Source: Pseudidiomarina mangrovi (GTDB taxonomy: Bacteria > Pseudomonadota > Gammaproteobacteria > Enterobacterales > Alteromonadaceae). Taken from it: DNA of 64,000 bases. The position numbers were made by a program, and so were the translations under genes. The stretch covers positions 124,001-188,000 of the forward strand of contig NZ_RJLC01000005.1 in assembly GCF_003999375.1 (NCBI RefSeq). Direction: 5' to 3'. The notes under the pieces were generated by a model. The model was given only the letters and a program-made list of their open reading frames with translations, was not told the DNA's origin and ran no database searches. This document shows positions 26,937-37,460 of the stretch, piece by piece. Positions within the stretch are counted from its first letter, which is position 1. Each line of letters begins with the position of its first letter.

Positions 26937-29039
26937 ATGCGGCCAAACGCCAGCCAAAACCACTCATCCGGATTACACCGTATCCCGTTGAGTGCGTTAA
27001 AAGGAATTGGGCCTAAGTTGCAGGAGCGCTTAGCCAAGCTGGGCTTGCAAAATGTGCAAGATGTGTTGCTGCATCTGCCGTTGCGCTACGAAGACCGCTC
27101 GCGCATATACCCGATTGCGGCGTTATTACCCGGTAGCAGCGCCACCGTAGTGGCGGAGGTGGTTAGCGCTGATGTGGTGTATGGCAAACGGCGCATGCTG
27201 CGCTGCAAGGTGCGTGATGGCAGTGGCCAACTCAATTTAGTATTTTTCCAATTCAGCGCGGCGCAATTAAAGCAATTTGTCGCCGGTACGCGGCTGCAAC
27301 TGTTTGGTGAGGTGCGGCGTGGTTTGCAAGGTCCGGATATGATTCATCCGGAATACAAACTCATTGATGATGCCCACCCGGTGCTTGCCGACGACACGTT
27401 AACCCCGGTATACCCAGCCACCGATGGCGTGCAGCAAGCCACGTTGCGAAAACTCAGTGAGCAAGCACTGAGTTATCTTACCGACCATTCATTACCGGAA
27501 TTACTACCGAGCAGTCTGCAACCCGGCCAGCTTAGTTTGGCCGATGCCATTCGCACCCTACATCGGCCGCCGGTGGATGTCAGTTTGCAGCAACTCACCG
27601 ATGGTGTGCATCCAGCTCAGTTGCGGCTAGCTAGCGAAGAATTGCTGGCGCACCAATTGAGCCTGCTTAAACTGCGGGCAATCAAACAAGCGCATCACGC
27701 TCGACCGTTACCCATCAATAGCGCGTTGCAGCAGCAGTTTCTGAGTCAATTACCGTTTCAGCCCACCGCTGCTCAGCGCCGTGTAGTGGCAGAAATTCAG
27801 GCTGATTTAGCGCAGCCGATGCCGATGATGCGCTTGGTGCAAGGTGACGTGGGTTCGGGCAAAACCTTAGTGGCTGCATTAACCGCGCTAACGGCTATCG
27901 GGCAGGGCTACCAAGTGGCACTGATGGCACCAACTGAAATACTCGCCGAACAACATGCGCTGACTTTTCGCCAGTGGCTGCAGCCGCTCGGCATTGGCGT
28001 GGGTTGGCTGGCCGGTAAACAAAAAGCCCAAGAGCGGCAACAGAATTTGGCAGCAATTGCCGATGGTAGCGCGCAGCTGGTGGTGGGTACTCATGCCCTG
28101 TTCCAAAGCGAGGTGCAGTATCAGCAACTGGCCTTAGTGATTATTGATGAGCAGCATCGCTTTGGCGTGCATCAGCGCCTTGAATTGCGTCAGAAAGGCG
28201 TTGATCAGGGCTACCAGCCGCATCAACTGATTATGACCGCCACACCTATACCGCGTACCTTAGCCATGACCGCCTACGCCGATTTAGCCACCTCTATTAT
28301 TGACGAGCTACCGCCGGGTCGCACCCCGGTTACCACGGTGGCGATTCCTGATACCCGCCGTGACCAAGTGATAGACCGTGTGCGCCAAGTGTGCACCGAA
28401 CAGCAGCGTCAAGCGTATTGGGTATGTACCTTGATTGAAGAATCAGAAGCACTGCAATGCCAAGCCGCAGAAGATACCGCGACCTTGCTGGCCGAACAGC
28501 TGCCTGATTTGCGTATTGGTTTGGTGCATGGGCGTCTGAAGAGCGCCGAAAAAGAAGCCGTCATGCAGGCTTTCAAAGGCCATGAACTGGATTTATTGGT
28601 AGCCACCACGGTGATCGAGGTGGGTGTTGATGTACCCAATGCCAGCCTAATGATTATTGAAAACCCAGAACGCCTGGGTTTGGCACAATTACATCAGTTG
28701 CGCGGTCGGGTGGGGCGTGGCGCGGTGGCCAGCCATTGTGTGCTGTTGTATCACGCGCCGTTGTCAAAAAATGCCAGTCAACGCTTGGCGGTGCTGCGCG
28801 ATAGCAATGATGGCTTTGTGATTGCCCAGCGCGATTTAGAGTTACGTGGGCCCGGCGAATTATTAGGGCAAAAGCAAACCGGCCTGACCGACATGAAGGT
28901 CGCCGATATTATCAAGCACAGCCACTTATTAGTGCAGGTGCAAGAGCTCGCTGGGCAAATTTGGCAGCACTATCCGAGTACTGCTGATGCGTTGATTGAG
29001 CGCTGGTTACCGCGCCGCGATCACTACGCCCAAGCATGA
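26937..29039 (+). CDS. recG: ATP-dependent DNA helicase RecG
   Basis: A 700-residue branch-migrating helicase that regresses stalled forks and processes recombination junctions. N-terminal wedge domain starts LSALKGIGPKLQERL and LHLPLRYEDRS. Helicase motifs follow: LVQGDVGSGKT (Walker A), IIDEQHRFGVHQR (DEQH box), TATPIPRTLAM, and HQLRGRVGRG (motif VI). I place the start at ATG 26937 by comparison with the usual RecG N-terminus; an in-frame GTG at 26904 would add 11 residues. It has been separated here from the spoT cluster that it often follows. Confidence 0.96.
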   Translation: MRPNASQNHSSGLHRIPLSALKGIGPKLQERLAKLGLQNVQDVLLHLPLRYEDRSRIYPIAALLPGSSATVVAEVVSADVVYGKRRMLRCKVRDGSGQLNLVFFQFSAAQLKQFVAGTRLQLFGEVRRGLQGPDMIHPEYKLIDDAHPVLADDTLTPVYPATDGVQQATLRKLSEQALSYLTDHSLPELLPSSLQPGQLSLADAIRTLHRPPVDVSLQQLTDGVHPAQLRLASEELLAHQLSLLKLRAIKQAHHARPLPINSALQQQFLSQLPFQPTAAQRRVVAEIQADLAQPMPMMRLVQGDVGSGKTLVAALTALTAIGQGYQVALMAPTEILAEQHALTFRQWLQPLGIGVGWLAGKQKAQERQQNLAAIADGSAQLVVGTHALFQSEVQYQQLALVIIDEQHRFGVHQRLELRQKGVDQGYQPHQLIMTATPIPRTLAMTAYADLATSIIDELPPGRTPVTTVAIPDTRRDQVIDRVRQVCTEQQRQAYWVCTLIEESEALQCQAAEDTATLLAEQLPDLRIGLVHGRLKSAEKEAVMQAFKGHELDLLVATTVIEVGVDVPNASLMIIENPERLGLAQLHQLRGRVGRGAVASHCVLLYHAPLSKNASQRLAVLRDSNDGFVIAQRDLELRGPGELLGQKQTGLTDMKVADIIKHSHLLVQVQELAGQIWQHYPSTADALIERWLPRRDHYAQA

Positions 29040-29110
29040 TTTCGTAGTACACTAACGGGCATTTGCGGCAGAGTGAAACTCAGCCCGCCCGTCCACATAT
29101 AGGCACTAGC

Positions 29111-29866
29111 ATGAACGATAAGCAGCAAGACACCATCGATTTTGGCTATCAACAAGTGGCTAAGGCCGATAAGCAGAAACTGGTGGCCAATGTGTTCCAG
29201 TCGGTGGCGCAAAAATATGACCTGATGAACGATTTGATGTCATTCGGTATTCACCGTTTATGGAAGCGCTACACCATTGACTGTAGCGGCGTGCGTAGCG
29301 GTATGCGGGTGTTAGATATTGCCGGTGGCACTGGTGATCTCACCGAGCAATTTTCACGGCGGGTGGGGCCAACCGGTGAAGTGGTGCTGGCTGATATCAA
29401 TGCTGCCATGCTGGAAGTCGGCCGCGATAAGCTGCGTAATCGTGGAATTGTCGGCAACGTGCGTTATGTGCAGGCAAACGCTGAAGAACTGCCGTTTGCC
29501 GATGACAGTTTTGACATCATCACCATTGCTTTTGGTCTACGTAATGTTACCGATAAACAAAAAGCCTTAGAATCAATGTTCCGGGTGTTGAAGCCGGGTG
29601 GTCGTTTGCTGGTGTTGGAGTTCTCTAAACCGCAGCCGCCGCTGTTGTCACAAGCGTACGATTTCTATTCCTTTAATGTCTTGCCAAAAATGGGCCAGTT
29701 GGTGGCTGGTGACGCCGACAGCTATCAGTATTTAGCTGAATCGATTCGAATGCATCCTGATCAAGACACCTTGAAGGGCATGATGGAGCAGGCCGGTTAT
29801 GCCGAGGTCAGCTATCACAATCTGACCGGTGGCATTGTTGCCATGCATCGTGGGTATAAATTCTAA
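29111..29866 (+). CDS. ubiE: Ubiquinone/menaquinone biosynthesis C-methyltransferase
   Basis: A 251-residue SAM-dependent methyltransferase that methylates the demethylmenaquinone and 2-polyprenyl-6-methoxybenzoquinol rings. The SAM loop is [15 protein letters not shown]; the UbiE signatures [18 protein letters not shown] and [20 protein letters not shown] are present. Start at ATG 29111 by family alignment; the frame is open upstream to 29063. The stop overlaps the ubiJ start (TAATG). It opens the conserved ubiE-ubiJ-ubiB-tatABC run. Confidence 0.97.
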   Translation: MNDKQQDTIDFGYQQVAKADKQKLVANVFQSVAQKYDLMNDLMSFGIHRLWKRYTIDCSGVRSGMRVLDIAGGTGDLTEQFSRRVGPTGEVVLADINAAMLEVGRDKLRNRGIVGNVRYVQANAEELPFADDSFDIITIAFGLRNVTDKQKALESMFRVLKPGGRLLVLEFSKPQPPLLSQAYDFYSFNVLPKMGQLVAGDADSYQYLAESIRMHPDQDTLKGMMEQAGYAEVSYHNLTGGIVAMHRGYKF

Positions 29867-30468
29867 TGCTCTGGGCTATGCTGCCAACCAGCTTGCTGGA
29901 AAGCTTATTAAATCAGCTGTTACGCCTTGATCCAGCGTCGCAACCGCGGCTGCAGAAACTGGCCGGTAAACGCTTGCGGGTGACCCTAGATGACATTGCC
30001 CAGCCACTGACCGTGAGTGTTAGTGAGCAAGGCGTGTGGTTGAGCTGGCTGGATCAAGAGCCGGTTGATTGCGCCATTCGTACCCGCTTGGCGGTCCTGC
30101 CGGAATTACGTGAAGCGGCCAATATTACCCGGCTGATCAAAGCCGATCTATTAGACATTGACGGCGACCCGATGCTAGCGCAAGCGCTTAGCAAGCTGTT
30201 TGCTGAACTTGATATTGATTGGCCAGAGCACTTATCGCAGCGCTTAGGCGATGTGCCCGCTCAGTTGATTATTCAGGCCTGGCAGCGCAGCCAGCAGTGG
30301 TTACAACAGCAGCGTCGCGATCAGCAGCAATGGCTACGTGATGCCTTAATTGAAGAACAGCAATTACTGCCAAGTGCGGCAGAATTTTCGCTATTTCGCA
30401 GTGACGTGCAGGTGTTGAGAGCGCACGTTGATCGGCTGGAACGGCAGTTATCAGGGTGGAAAGGCTAA
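29866..30468 (+). CDS. ubiJ: Ubiquinone biosynthesis accessory factor UbiJ (SCP2 domain)
   Basis: A 200-residue protein with an N-terminal SCP2 lipid-binding domain (about 10-110) and a C-terminal helical tail rich in glutamine and arginine. UbiJ binds ubiquinone intermediates and organises the Ubi complex. The sequence itself is weakly conserved, so the call leans on its fixed place between ubiE and ubiB and on length. Both junctions are TAATG overlaps, so the three genes are translationally coupled. Confidence 0.92.
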   Translation: MLWAMLPTSLLESLLNQLLRLDPASQPRLQKLAGKRLRVTLDDIAQPLTVSVSEQGVWLSWLDQEPVDCAIRTRLAVLPELREAANITRLIKADLLDIDGDPMLAQALSKLFAELDIDWPEHLSQRLGDVPAQLIIQAWQRSQQWLQQQRRDQQQWLRDALIEEQQLLPSAAEFSLFRSDVQVLRAHVDRLERQLSGWKG

Positions 30469-32102
30469 TGCGTTTAGGGCGTTTGTATACAATCACCAAG
30501 ACCTTTTTGAATTATGGCCTCGACCAATTGATTCCGGCAAAATGGCTGCCTTGGTCAGTGCGCATTGGCCGCCATGTCTTGTTTTGGCTGCCGAATAAGC
30601 ATGCTGACAAAAGTGCCGGTGTACGCTTGCGCTTGGCCTTGGAATCGCTCGGTCCGGTGTGGATTAAGTTTGGACAGATGCTATCCACTCGACGCGATCT
30701 GCTGCCCCCCGACATTGCCAATGAATTAGCCAAACTGCAAGACCGAGTCAAACCGTTTCCGGGTGCGCAAGCGCAAGCGTTGATAGAGCAGGCACTAGAA
30801 ATCAACAGCATTGATGAGCTGTTCAGTGACTTTGCACAAACCCCGTTAGCATCGGCATCGATTGCTCAAGTGCATACTGCGCGGCTGCGCCATGGCGACG
30901 ATGCTGGGCAAGAAATTGTCATTAAAGTCATTCGTCCAGATATTCGCAAAGCCATTGATGCTGACCTGGAACTGATGGATACCTTGGCGCAGGTGTTGGC
31001 GAAACATTTACCCGATGGTCGCCGCCTAAAGCCGCGTGAAGTAGTCAAAGAGTATCGCAAAACGCTACTCGATGAGCTGGATTTGCTGCGTGAAGCCGCC
31101 AATGCCATGCAGTTGAAGCGCAACTTCGAAAACTCGCCATTGCTGTATATTCCTAAGGTGTATACCGAATACGGGCGGCTATCGGTGATGGTGATGGAGC
31201 GTATTGATGGTATTCCAGTGAGCGATGTCGCCACGCTGCAGGCCATGAATGTGAACATGGAAAAGCTTGCCGAACGCGGAGTGGAAGTGTTCTTCACCCA
31301 AGTGTTTCGTGACAGCTTTTTTCATGCTGATATGCACCCGGGCAATATTTTCGTATCCCGCCACAACCCCCATGATCCATCGTATTTAGGCATTGATTTT
31401 GGCATCGTTGGCACCTTAAACCGCGAAGATAAACGTTATTTAGCCGAGAACTTTCTGGCTTTTTTCAATCGTGACTATCGCAAAGTGGCGGAACTGCACA
31501 TCGATTCGGGCTGGGTTCCGGCACACATTAACGTTGAAGAATTCGAGTCCGCCATTCGTACCGTGTGTGAGCCGATTTTCAATAAGCCACTAGCGGATAT
31601 CTCCTTTGGCCATGTGTTGGTGAATTTATTTAACACCGCGCGCCGCTTTGAGATGGAAGTGCAGCCACAATTAGTGTTGCTGCAAAAAACCTTACTTTAT
31701 GTCGAGGGCTTGGGGCGTACTTTGTACCCGCAATTAGATTTATGGAAAACCGCCAAACCCTTCCTAGAGCGCTGGATGCAGGAGCAACTGGGCTGGCGAG
31801 CGGTATTGCGCTCGGTCAAAGAAAATGCACCCTACTGGGCGGAAAAGCTGCCAGAAATGCCCACCTTGCTTTATGATTACCTGCACAGTCAAAAGCAGTT
31901 GGCGCAATTTCAGCGTGACGCCATGCAGCAGCTGATAGTCCAGCAACAGCAATTAAAACAGCGCGTGGGCTATAGTGTGGGTGCTGCCGGCTTGCTGATT
32001 AGTGCCACCTTATTATGGAACGCTGCACAACCTTGGTGGTTAACCGCCGGTGCCGCGGCAGGCGCAGTGATCTGCGCACTTTTAAGTAGCAAACGAGGAT
32101 AA
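30468..32102 (+). CDS. ubiB: Ubiquinone biosynthesis regulatory protein kinase-like UbiB
   Basis: A 544-residue ABC1/ADCK atypical kinase needed for aerobic ubiquinone synthesis. The family KxGQ motif is [20 protein letters not shown]; the Ala-rich nucleotide loop is [14 protein letters not shown]; catalytic-loop and metal motifs are [10 protein letters not shown] and GIDFGIVG. Two hydrophobic segments at the extreme C-terminus (about 500-520 and 525-542) anchor it in the inner membrane. The start at 30468 overlaps the ubiJ stop; the frame extends four codons further upstream, inside ubiJ. Confidence 0.96.
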   Translation: MRLGRLYTITKTFLNYGLDQLIPAKWLPWSVRIGRHVLFWLPNKHADKSAGVRLRLALESLGPVWIKFGQMLSTRRDLLPPDIANELAKLQDRVKPFPGAQAQALIEQALEINSIDELFSDFAQTPLASASIAQVHTARLRHGDDAGQEIVIKVIRPDIRKAIDADLELMDTLAQVLAKHLPDGRRLKPREVVKEYRKTLLDELDLLREAANAMQLKRNFENSPLLYIPKVYTEYGRLSVMVMERIDGIPVSDVATLQAMNVNMEKLAERGVEVFFTQVFRDSFFHADMHPGNIFVSRHNPHDPSYLGIDFGIVGTLNREDKRYLAENFLAFFNRDYRKVAELHIDSGWVPAHINVEEFESAIRTVCEPIFNKPLADISFGHVLVNLFNTARRFEMEVQPQLVLLQKTLLYVEGLGRTLYPQLDLWKTAKPFLERWMQEQLGWRAVLRSVKENAPYWAEKLPEMPTLLYDYLHSQKQLAQFQRDAMQQLIVQQQQLKQRVGYSVGAAGLLISATLLWNAAQPWWLTAGAAAGAVICALLSSKRG

Positions 32103-32104
32103 CC

Positions 32105-32266
32105 ATGTCGATTGGACCGTTACAAATTTTACTAGTTTTGCTGATTGTGGTGCTGCTTTTCGGGACCAAACGGCTACGGGGTATTGGCTCTGATTTAGGT
32201 GCCGCCATCAAAGGTTTTAAAAAATCCGTCAATGATGATGACAGCGACCAGCCCAAGGATAAATAA
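32105..32266 (+). CDS. tatA: Twin-arginine translocase subunit TatA
   Basis: A small gene of 53 codons directly after ubiB. The product starts [20 protein letters not shown] (one membrane helix), then [20 protein letters not shown], the FGTKRL-GxDLG-KGFKK hinge and amphipathic helix diagnostic of TatA, and an acidic-basic tail [10 protein letters not shown]. It oligomerises to form the transport path for folded Tat substrates. It is shorter than E. coli TatA (89) but complete. Two bases follow ubiB's stop, and tatB begins five bases after. Confidence 0.95.
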   Translation: MSIGPLQILLVLLIVVLLFGTKRLRGIGSDLGAAIKGFKKSVNDDDSDQPKDK

Positions 32267-32271
32267 CGGGT

Positions 32272-32601
32272 ATGTTTGATATCGGCTTTTGGGAGCTGCT
32301 GTTAGTTGCCATCATTGGGCTGCTGGTGTTGGGTCCAGAGCGGCTGCCGGCTGCCTTACGCTCTATGCAGCGCGGTATGCAAGGGTTGAAAAGCTATGGC
32401 AGTAAAGTGAGCGCCGAGCTTAATCATGAGCTGCGCATTAAAGAGCTGCATGAGCATCTTGCTCAAGCCGAACAGCTGAATATGGATCAATTACCGGCTG
32501 ACGTGCAGCGTTCAATCGTTGAACTCAAAGCCGCGGCTGCCGCAGTTCAGCGCCCTTACGCCAACCCCAAACCCGCTGCTGACGATAGCCACAAGCCATG
32601 A
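32272..32601 (+). CDS. tatB: Twin-arginine translocase subunit TatB
   Basis: A 109-residue protein: N-terminal helix MFDIGFWELLLVAIIGLLVL, the TatB hinge GPERLPAALRSM and an amphipathic helix, then a charged cytoplasmic tail. TatB forms the substrate-receptor complex with TatC. The glutamate in the first helix (FWELL) and GPERLP separate it from TatA. Its last four bases overlap tatC (ATGA). Confidence 0.96.
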   Translation: MFDIGFWELLLVAIIGLLVLGPERLPAALRSMQRGMQGLKSYGSKVSAELNHELRIKELHEHLAQAEQLNMDQLPADVQRSIVELKAAAAAVQRPYANPKPAADDSHKP

Positions 32602-33332
32602 GTCAGAATTCGTTGCTTGAGCATTTGTTAGAACTCCGTCGTCGCATCCTTCGTAGTGTGCTGGCGGTAGTGCTGATTTTTGCGCTGACCGCCTGGTTTG
32701 CCGACGAGCTGTATCGGTATGTCGCTGAACCATTACTGGCCAGTTTGCCAGCTGGCGGTAGTTTAATTGCCACTGATGTCGCCACGCCGTTTTTAACTCC
32801 ATTCAAATTAGCCTTAGTGGCCGCTATTGTCATCGCGGTGCCGTATTTACTATGGCAACTGTGGGGCTTTTTGGCCCCCGGCTTGTATCGCCATGAACGC
32901 CGCTTGGTCATACCCTTGCTGGTATCGAGCACCTTGCTGTTTTACCTCGGTATTGGCTTTGCTTATGTCTTGGTGCTACCGGTGGCGTTAGCGTTTCTCA
33001 CTGGTACTGCGCCGCTGGGCGTCACCATTGCTACGGATATTGCCAGCTATCTTGATTTTGTATTAACCATGTTCATTGCCTTTGGTATTGCTTTTGAAAC
33101 GCCGGTGGCGATTATTTTGTTGTGCTGGAGTGGTGTTGCTAGTGTCGAGGGATTGCGTCAAAAGCGTGCTTATGTGATAGTCGGTGCATTCGTGGTGGGG
33201 ATGATTTTAACGCCACCGGATGTGCTCTCACAGATCCTTCTAGCCATTCCAATGTGGTTACTCTTTGAACTTGGGCTAGTGATCGCTGGTCTATATCAAA
33301 AGCCATCGACTGAGACACCATCAACCCGTTAA
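32598..33332 (+). CDS. tatC: Twin-arginine translocase subunit TatC
   Basis: A 244-residue inner-membrane protein with six hydrophobic segments. The signal-recognition motifs are present: LLEHLLELRRRILRS at the N-terminus and the stretch PYLLWQLWGFLAPGLYRHER, whose Phe and Glu region docks the twin-arginine signal. Completes a full tatABC set, translationally linked to tatB by a 4-base overlap. Confidence 0.97.
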   Translation: MSQNSLLEHLLELRRRILRSVLAVVLIFALTAWFADELYRYVAEPLLASLPAGGSLIATDVATPFLTPFKLALVAAIVIAVPYLLWQLWGFLAPGLYRHERRLVIPLLVSSTLLFYLGIGFAYVLVLPVALAFLTGTAPLGVTIATDIASYLDFVLTMFIAFGIAFETPVAIILLCWSGVASVEGLRQKRAYVIVGAFVVGMILTPPDVLSQILLAIPMWLLFELGLVIAGLYQKPSTETPSTR

Positions 33333-33347
33333 GAACAGGAACAGAAC

Positions 33348-33833
33348 ATGTCAAATCGTGTAATGATCAGCAGTGTAATCTGTGGTACTGCGGTCGCCGC
33401 GCTCTTCAGCGTGACAGTGCAGGCGCAGAGTGTAACCGACGCGCAATTAGCTGCGTGTGCGAAGATTGAGAACCCATTGCAGCGGTTGGTTTGTTTTGAT
33501 CAGCTGAGTGCTGGCAAAAAGCCTGTTGTTACGCAACAGCAGCAAGCCGATCAGCCGGTGGTCAGCGCTGAAGATAAGTTTGGCCGTGAGCACCTCGATG
33601 ATGGTGGTGACGCGCCAGACAAACTCGCAGTGGAAATTGTCGGCAAGAGTAAAGACGTATACGGCTATTGGGTGATTGACCTAAGCAATGGTCAGCGCTG
33701 GCGACAAACCGAGTCAGCCACCTTCCAACTCCCTGATGATGCCGAGTACTACATTGAACGTGGCGTACTCGACAGCTTTTTTCTTGGTCGTGAGGGCATG
33801 AATCGTCGTATTCGCGTGCAGCGTATCGATTAA
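33348..33833 (+). CDS. Small secreted protein of unknown function between tatC and tatD
   Basis: A 161-residue protein with a clear signal peptide (ALFSVTVQAQS, cleavage after about residue 26). The mature part opens with LAACAKIENPLQRLVCFDQL, a two-cysteine C-x-x-I...RLxCFD pattern seen in several small periplasmic proteins, then an acidic linker and a beta-rich half (YGYWVIDLSNGQRWRQTE, RVLDSFFLG-like region, RIRVQRID). The two cysteines could form a disulfide. AACAGGAACAGAAC precedes the ATG. I do not know its function. It has a Sec-type signal, with no RR motif, so it is not an obvious Tat substrate despite its neighbours. Confidence 0.8.
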   Translation: MSNRVMISSVICGTAVAALFSVTVQAQSVTDAQLAACAKIENPLQRLVCFDQLSAGKKPVVTQQQQADQPVVSAEDKFGREHLDDGGDAPDKLAVEIVGKSKDVYGYWVIDLSNGQRWRQTESATFQLPDDAEYYIERGVLDSFFLGREGMNRRIRVQRID

Positions 33834-33844
33834 GGATACTGGCT

Positions 33845-34630
33845 ATGCAATGGTTTGATGGCGGGGTGAACCTCACCAATGCTCGTTTCACCGAACACCT
33901 CGAGCAAATCATTGCCAGCGCTGAACAAGCCGGTGTTGTGCGCATGGTGGTTATAGGGACCAACCTAGAACACAGCGCCGCCGCCCTGCAGTTATGTGAG
34001 CGCTTTCCACAGCACTTAGTGGCTACCGTGGGTATTCACCCGCACGATGCCGAAGCTGCTCCGCGCCACTTTATCAACCAACTGCGGCAATTCAGCCAAC
34101 ACCCAAGCGTCTGTGCTATTGGTGAATGTGGGCTTGATTTTAATCGCAATTTTTCCAGTCGCAGCGCACAGCTGCAGGTATTCGAAGCACAACTTCAGTT
34201 AGCCGCCGAACGACAATTACCGGTGTATTTACATGAACGCGATGCGCTCACCGAGCAGGTCACGCTATTAAACCGATACGCCGCAGACATTCCCAAGTTG
34301 TTTACCCATTGTTTTACCGGTGGGCCAGAGCAACTAGCGGTCTATCAGCAATTAGATTGTTACATTGGTATCACCGGTTGGGTGTGCGATGAACGCCGCG
34401 GTGATGATTTACAACGCGCGGTGCCATTAATTGCAGCGGATCGTTTAATTTTGGAGACTGATGCACCATACTTACTACCGCGCAACATTCGACCTCGGCC
34501 CCGCAGTAATGTGCCCAGTTATTTACCGGCTATTGCCGAGCAGGTTGCGCAGCTGCGGCAGCAACCCATAGCCGAATTAGCCCAGCAGGTATGGCGTAAC
34601 TCAACCAAACTTTTTGTCACGACAGGATAG
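33845..34630 (+). CDS. tatD: TatD family metal-dependent hydrolase (DNase)
   Basis: A 261-residue TIM-barrel hydrolase of the TatD/YcfH family. Metal-site motifs: the N-terminal WFDGGVNLT takes the place of the usual DxHxH, followed by VGIHPHDAE, IGECGLDF (metal glutamate), PVYLHERDA, THCFTGGPEQL and LETDAPYLLP. Members act as 3'-5' exonucleases or deaminate/hydrolyse nucleotides and are not needed for Tat transport, though tatD often follows tatABC as it nearly does here. Three bases separate it from the next diguanylate cyclase gene. The N-terminal change from DxHxH to DGGVN is notable but common in the TatD proper subgroup. Confidence 0.93.
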   Translation: MQWFDGGVNLTNARFTEHLEQIIASAEQAGVVRMVVIGTNLEHSAAALQLCERFPQHLVATVGIHPHDAEAAPRHFINQLRQFSQHPSVCAIGECGLDFNRNFSSRSAQLQVFEAQLQLAAERQLPVYLHERDALTEQVTLLNRYAADIPKLFTHCFTGGPEQLAVYQQLDCYIGITGWVCDERRGDDLQRAVPLIAADRLILETDAPYLLPRNIRPRPRSNVPSYLPAIAEQVAQLRQQPIAELAQQVWRNSTKLFVTTG

Positions 34631-34632
34631 CG

Positions 34633-36423
34633 ATGATCAACAGCGTGCTGCGACCATGGATGTGGTGTGTATGGGTAAGCTTCATTATCAGCTTCAGTGT
34701 GCCTGTCAGTTATGCTCAATCCGAACCCACGCAGTTATCTTATTTGGTCGAATCTGAACAACCATTGAATCTCGACAAAGTCATGGCGCTACCGACAAGT
34801 GCCTGGCAAACCGTAGCAGATAACGAAGTATCTTTTGGTTACACCACGCAAGTTCATTGGTTCACCGCGCAATTCAACGCAGCGACCCATGACCGTGTGC
34901 TACACATTGGCTATCCGTTATTGGATGACCTGCAGCTTTACTTTGTGCGCAATGGACGAGTGATTGCTGAGCAACGCCTCGGTGATCATCAGCCCTATCA
35001 ACAACGCCCCATTGATCATAAAAACTTTGTTGTGGAGTTGCCCGATCAGCAGGCCTTGACGGTGTATATGCGGGTGCGCACGGAGAGCTCCATGCGCTTC
35101 TCGTTTCAGTTGTGGCAGCCGATTGAGTTTCATCAACAGCAGCAATACTTGGCCGCCGCTACGGCGTTATATTTTGGCTTATTGCTGTGTATGGCGGTGT
35201 ATAACTGTTTCAGTTTCGGGGTAACGCGTGACGTATCGTTTTTAAATTATGCCGCTTACATCGTCAGTATTGGCTTGTTGTTGGCAGGCCTCGATGGCAC
35301 TGGTTATCAATACTTGTGGCCAGACTCACCGTGGTTACAAGATCGTATAGTCACGATGATTGGCAGCTTAGTGTTTATCTTTGCGACCCAAGTGGCGGCA
35401 CAAGTATTGCGCACCCGCGAACGTAGCCCTAATTTGCATCGCGCGTTACGGATTGCTCAGGGTGTTTACGCCATTATTTTTTCAGCGAGTTTATTATTTT
35501 CCTACTCCACCATTATTCCGTATGTCTTGGTGGCCGCGGTAGTAGGCTGTATGCAGCTGATGCTCACCGGTATCATTTTGTGGCGTCGTGGTCTGAACTA
35601 CGCGCGAATTTATACCCTCGCCTTAGGTTGTTTGCTGTTCGCCATATCGTGCAACGCGCTGGGTTATTTGGGCTGGTTTGATTCAATTTTTATCCAACGC
35701 TACGCTATTATGCTGGCTTCGGCGATTGAAATTATGCTGCTGTCGTTGGTGCTAGCGATTCGTTTTAATGACGATCGCCGCCATCGCTTATTGGCCGAAC
35801 AACGGCTCAATAGTGAGTTAGAGCAAATGGTGCAGCAGCGTACTCAAGAGCTCGAACAAGCTCTCGAGCAATTGCACGTCGCCAACGTTGAACTCGACAA
35901 GAAAAGTAAGCAAGATCGGCTAACCGGCTTATTCAACCGCGGCTACATGGACGAAGAGCTGCCACGTGAGATACGCCGTGCTAAACGTAATGGCCAAGAC
36001 CTCACGCTGATGATGTTAGATATAGACCATTTCAAAGCGCTCAATGACGAGTATGGGCACTTGCTAGGTGATGCGGTGCTGATCAAGTTAGCTGAGTCGC
36101 TACAAAACTTTACCCAGCGCGGTGGCGATCGGGTATTTCGCTACGGTGGTGAAGAGTTTGCTATTTTAATGCCGGGTACTGACGAGGCTGGCGCGCGTGA
36201 GACAGCCATGCGACTGGCTGAAGTGATCCGTAGCATGCCGATTGAACATCGTGCTATGCAATTGCACATTACCGTCAGTATTGGCATCGCGGTATACTAT
36301 GCGGCGACTACCGAAGTAACGCCTGAAGCCTTTATTGGCGCCGCCGACGATGCGCTTTATCGGGCTAAAAATGCCGGTCGCGACCAAATTCGTTTTGCCC
36401 GCATTGAAGCGCCATTTCAATGA
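34633..36423 (+). CDS. Membrane diguanylate cyclase with 7TMR-DISM sensor
   Basis: A 596-residue protein: signal peptide or first helix (residues 1-29), a periplasmic DISMED2-like ligand domain (about 30-175), seven membrane helices (about 180-390), a short coiled coil rich in glutamine/glutamate (395-430), and a GGDEF domain. The catalytic motif is GGEEF at 505-509, with RGGD five residues upstream as inhibition site, so an active, feedback-controlled cyclase is expected. The architecture suggests it senses an extracellular carbohydrate-like or other ligand and signals with cyclic di-GMP. Confidence 0.94.
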   Translation: MINSVLRPWMWCVWVSFIISFSVPVSYAQSEPTQLSYLVESEQPLNLDKVMALPTSAWQTVADNEVSFGYTTQVHWFTAQFNAATHDRVLHIGYPLLDDLQLYFVRNGRVIAEQRLGDHQPYQQRPIDHKNFVVELPDQQALTVYMRVRTESSMRFSFQLWQPIEFHQQQQYLAAATALYFGLLLCMAVYNCFSFGVTRDVSFLNYAAYIVSIGLLLAGLDGTGYQYLWPDSPWLQDRIVTMIGSLVFIFATQVAAQVLRTRERSPNLHRALRIAQGVYAIIFSASLLFSYSTIIPYVLVAAVVGCMQLMLTGIILWRRGLNYARIYTLALGCLLFAISCNALGYLGWFDSIFIQRYAIMLASAIEIMLLSLVLAIRFNDDRRHRLLAEQRLNSELEQMVQQRTQELEQALEQLHVANVELDKKSKQDRLTGLFNRGYMDEELPREIRRAKRNGQDLTLMMLDIDHFKALNDEYGHLLGDAVLIKLAESLQNFTQRGGDRVFRYGGEEFAILMPGTDEAGARETAMRLAEVIRSMPIEHRAMQLHITVSIGIAVYYAATTEVTPEAFIGAADDALYRAKNAGRDQIRFARIEAPFQ

Positions 36424-36443
36424 CTAACACAGTAGTGAGATAA

Positions 36444-37451
<1,008 letters not shown>

Positions 37452-37460
37452 ACTGTTGAA

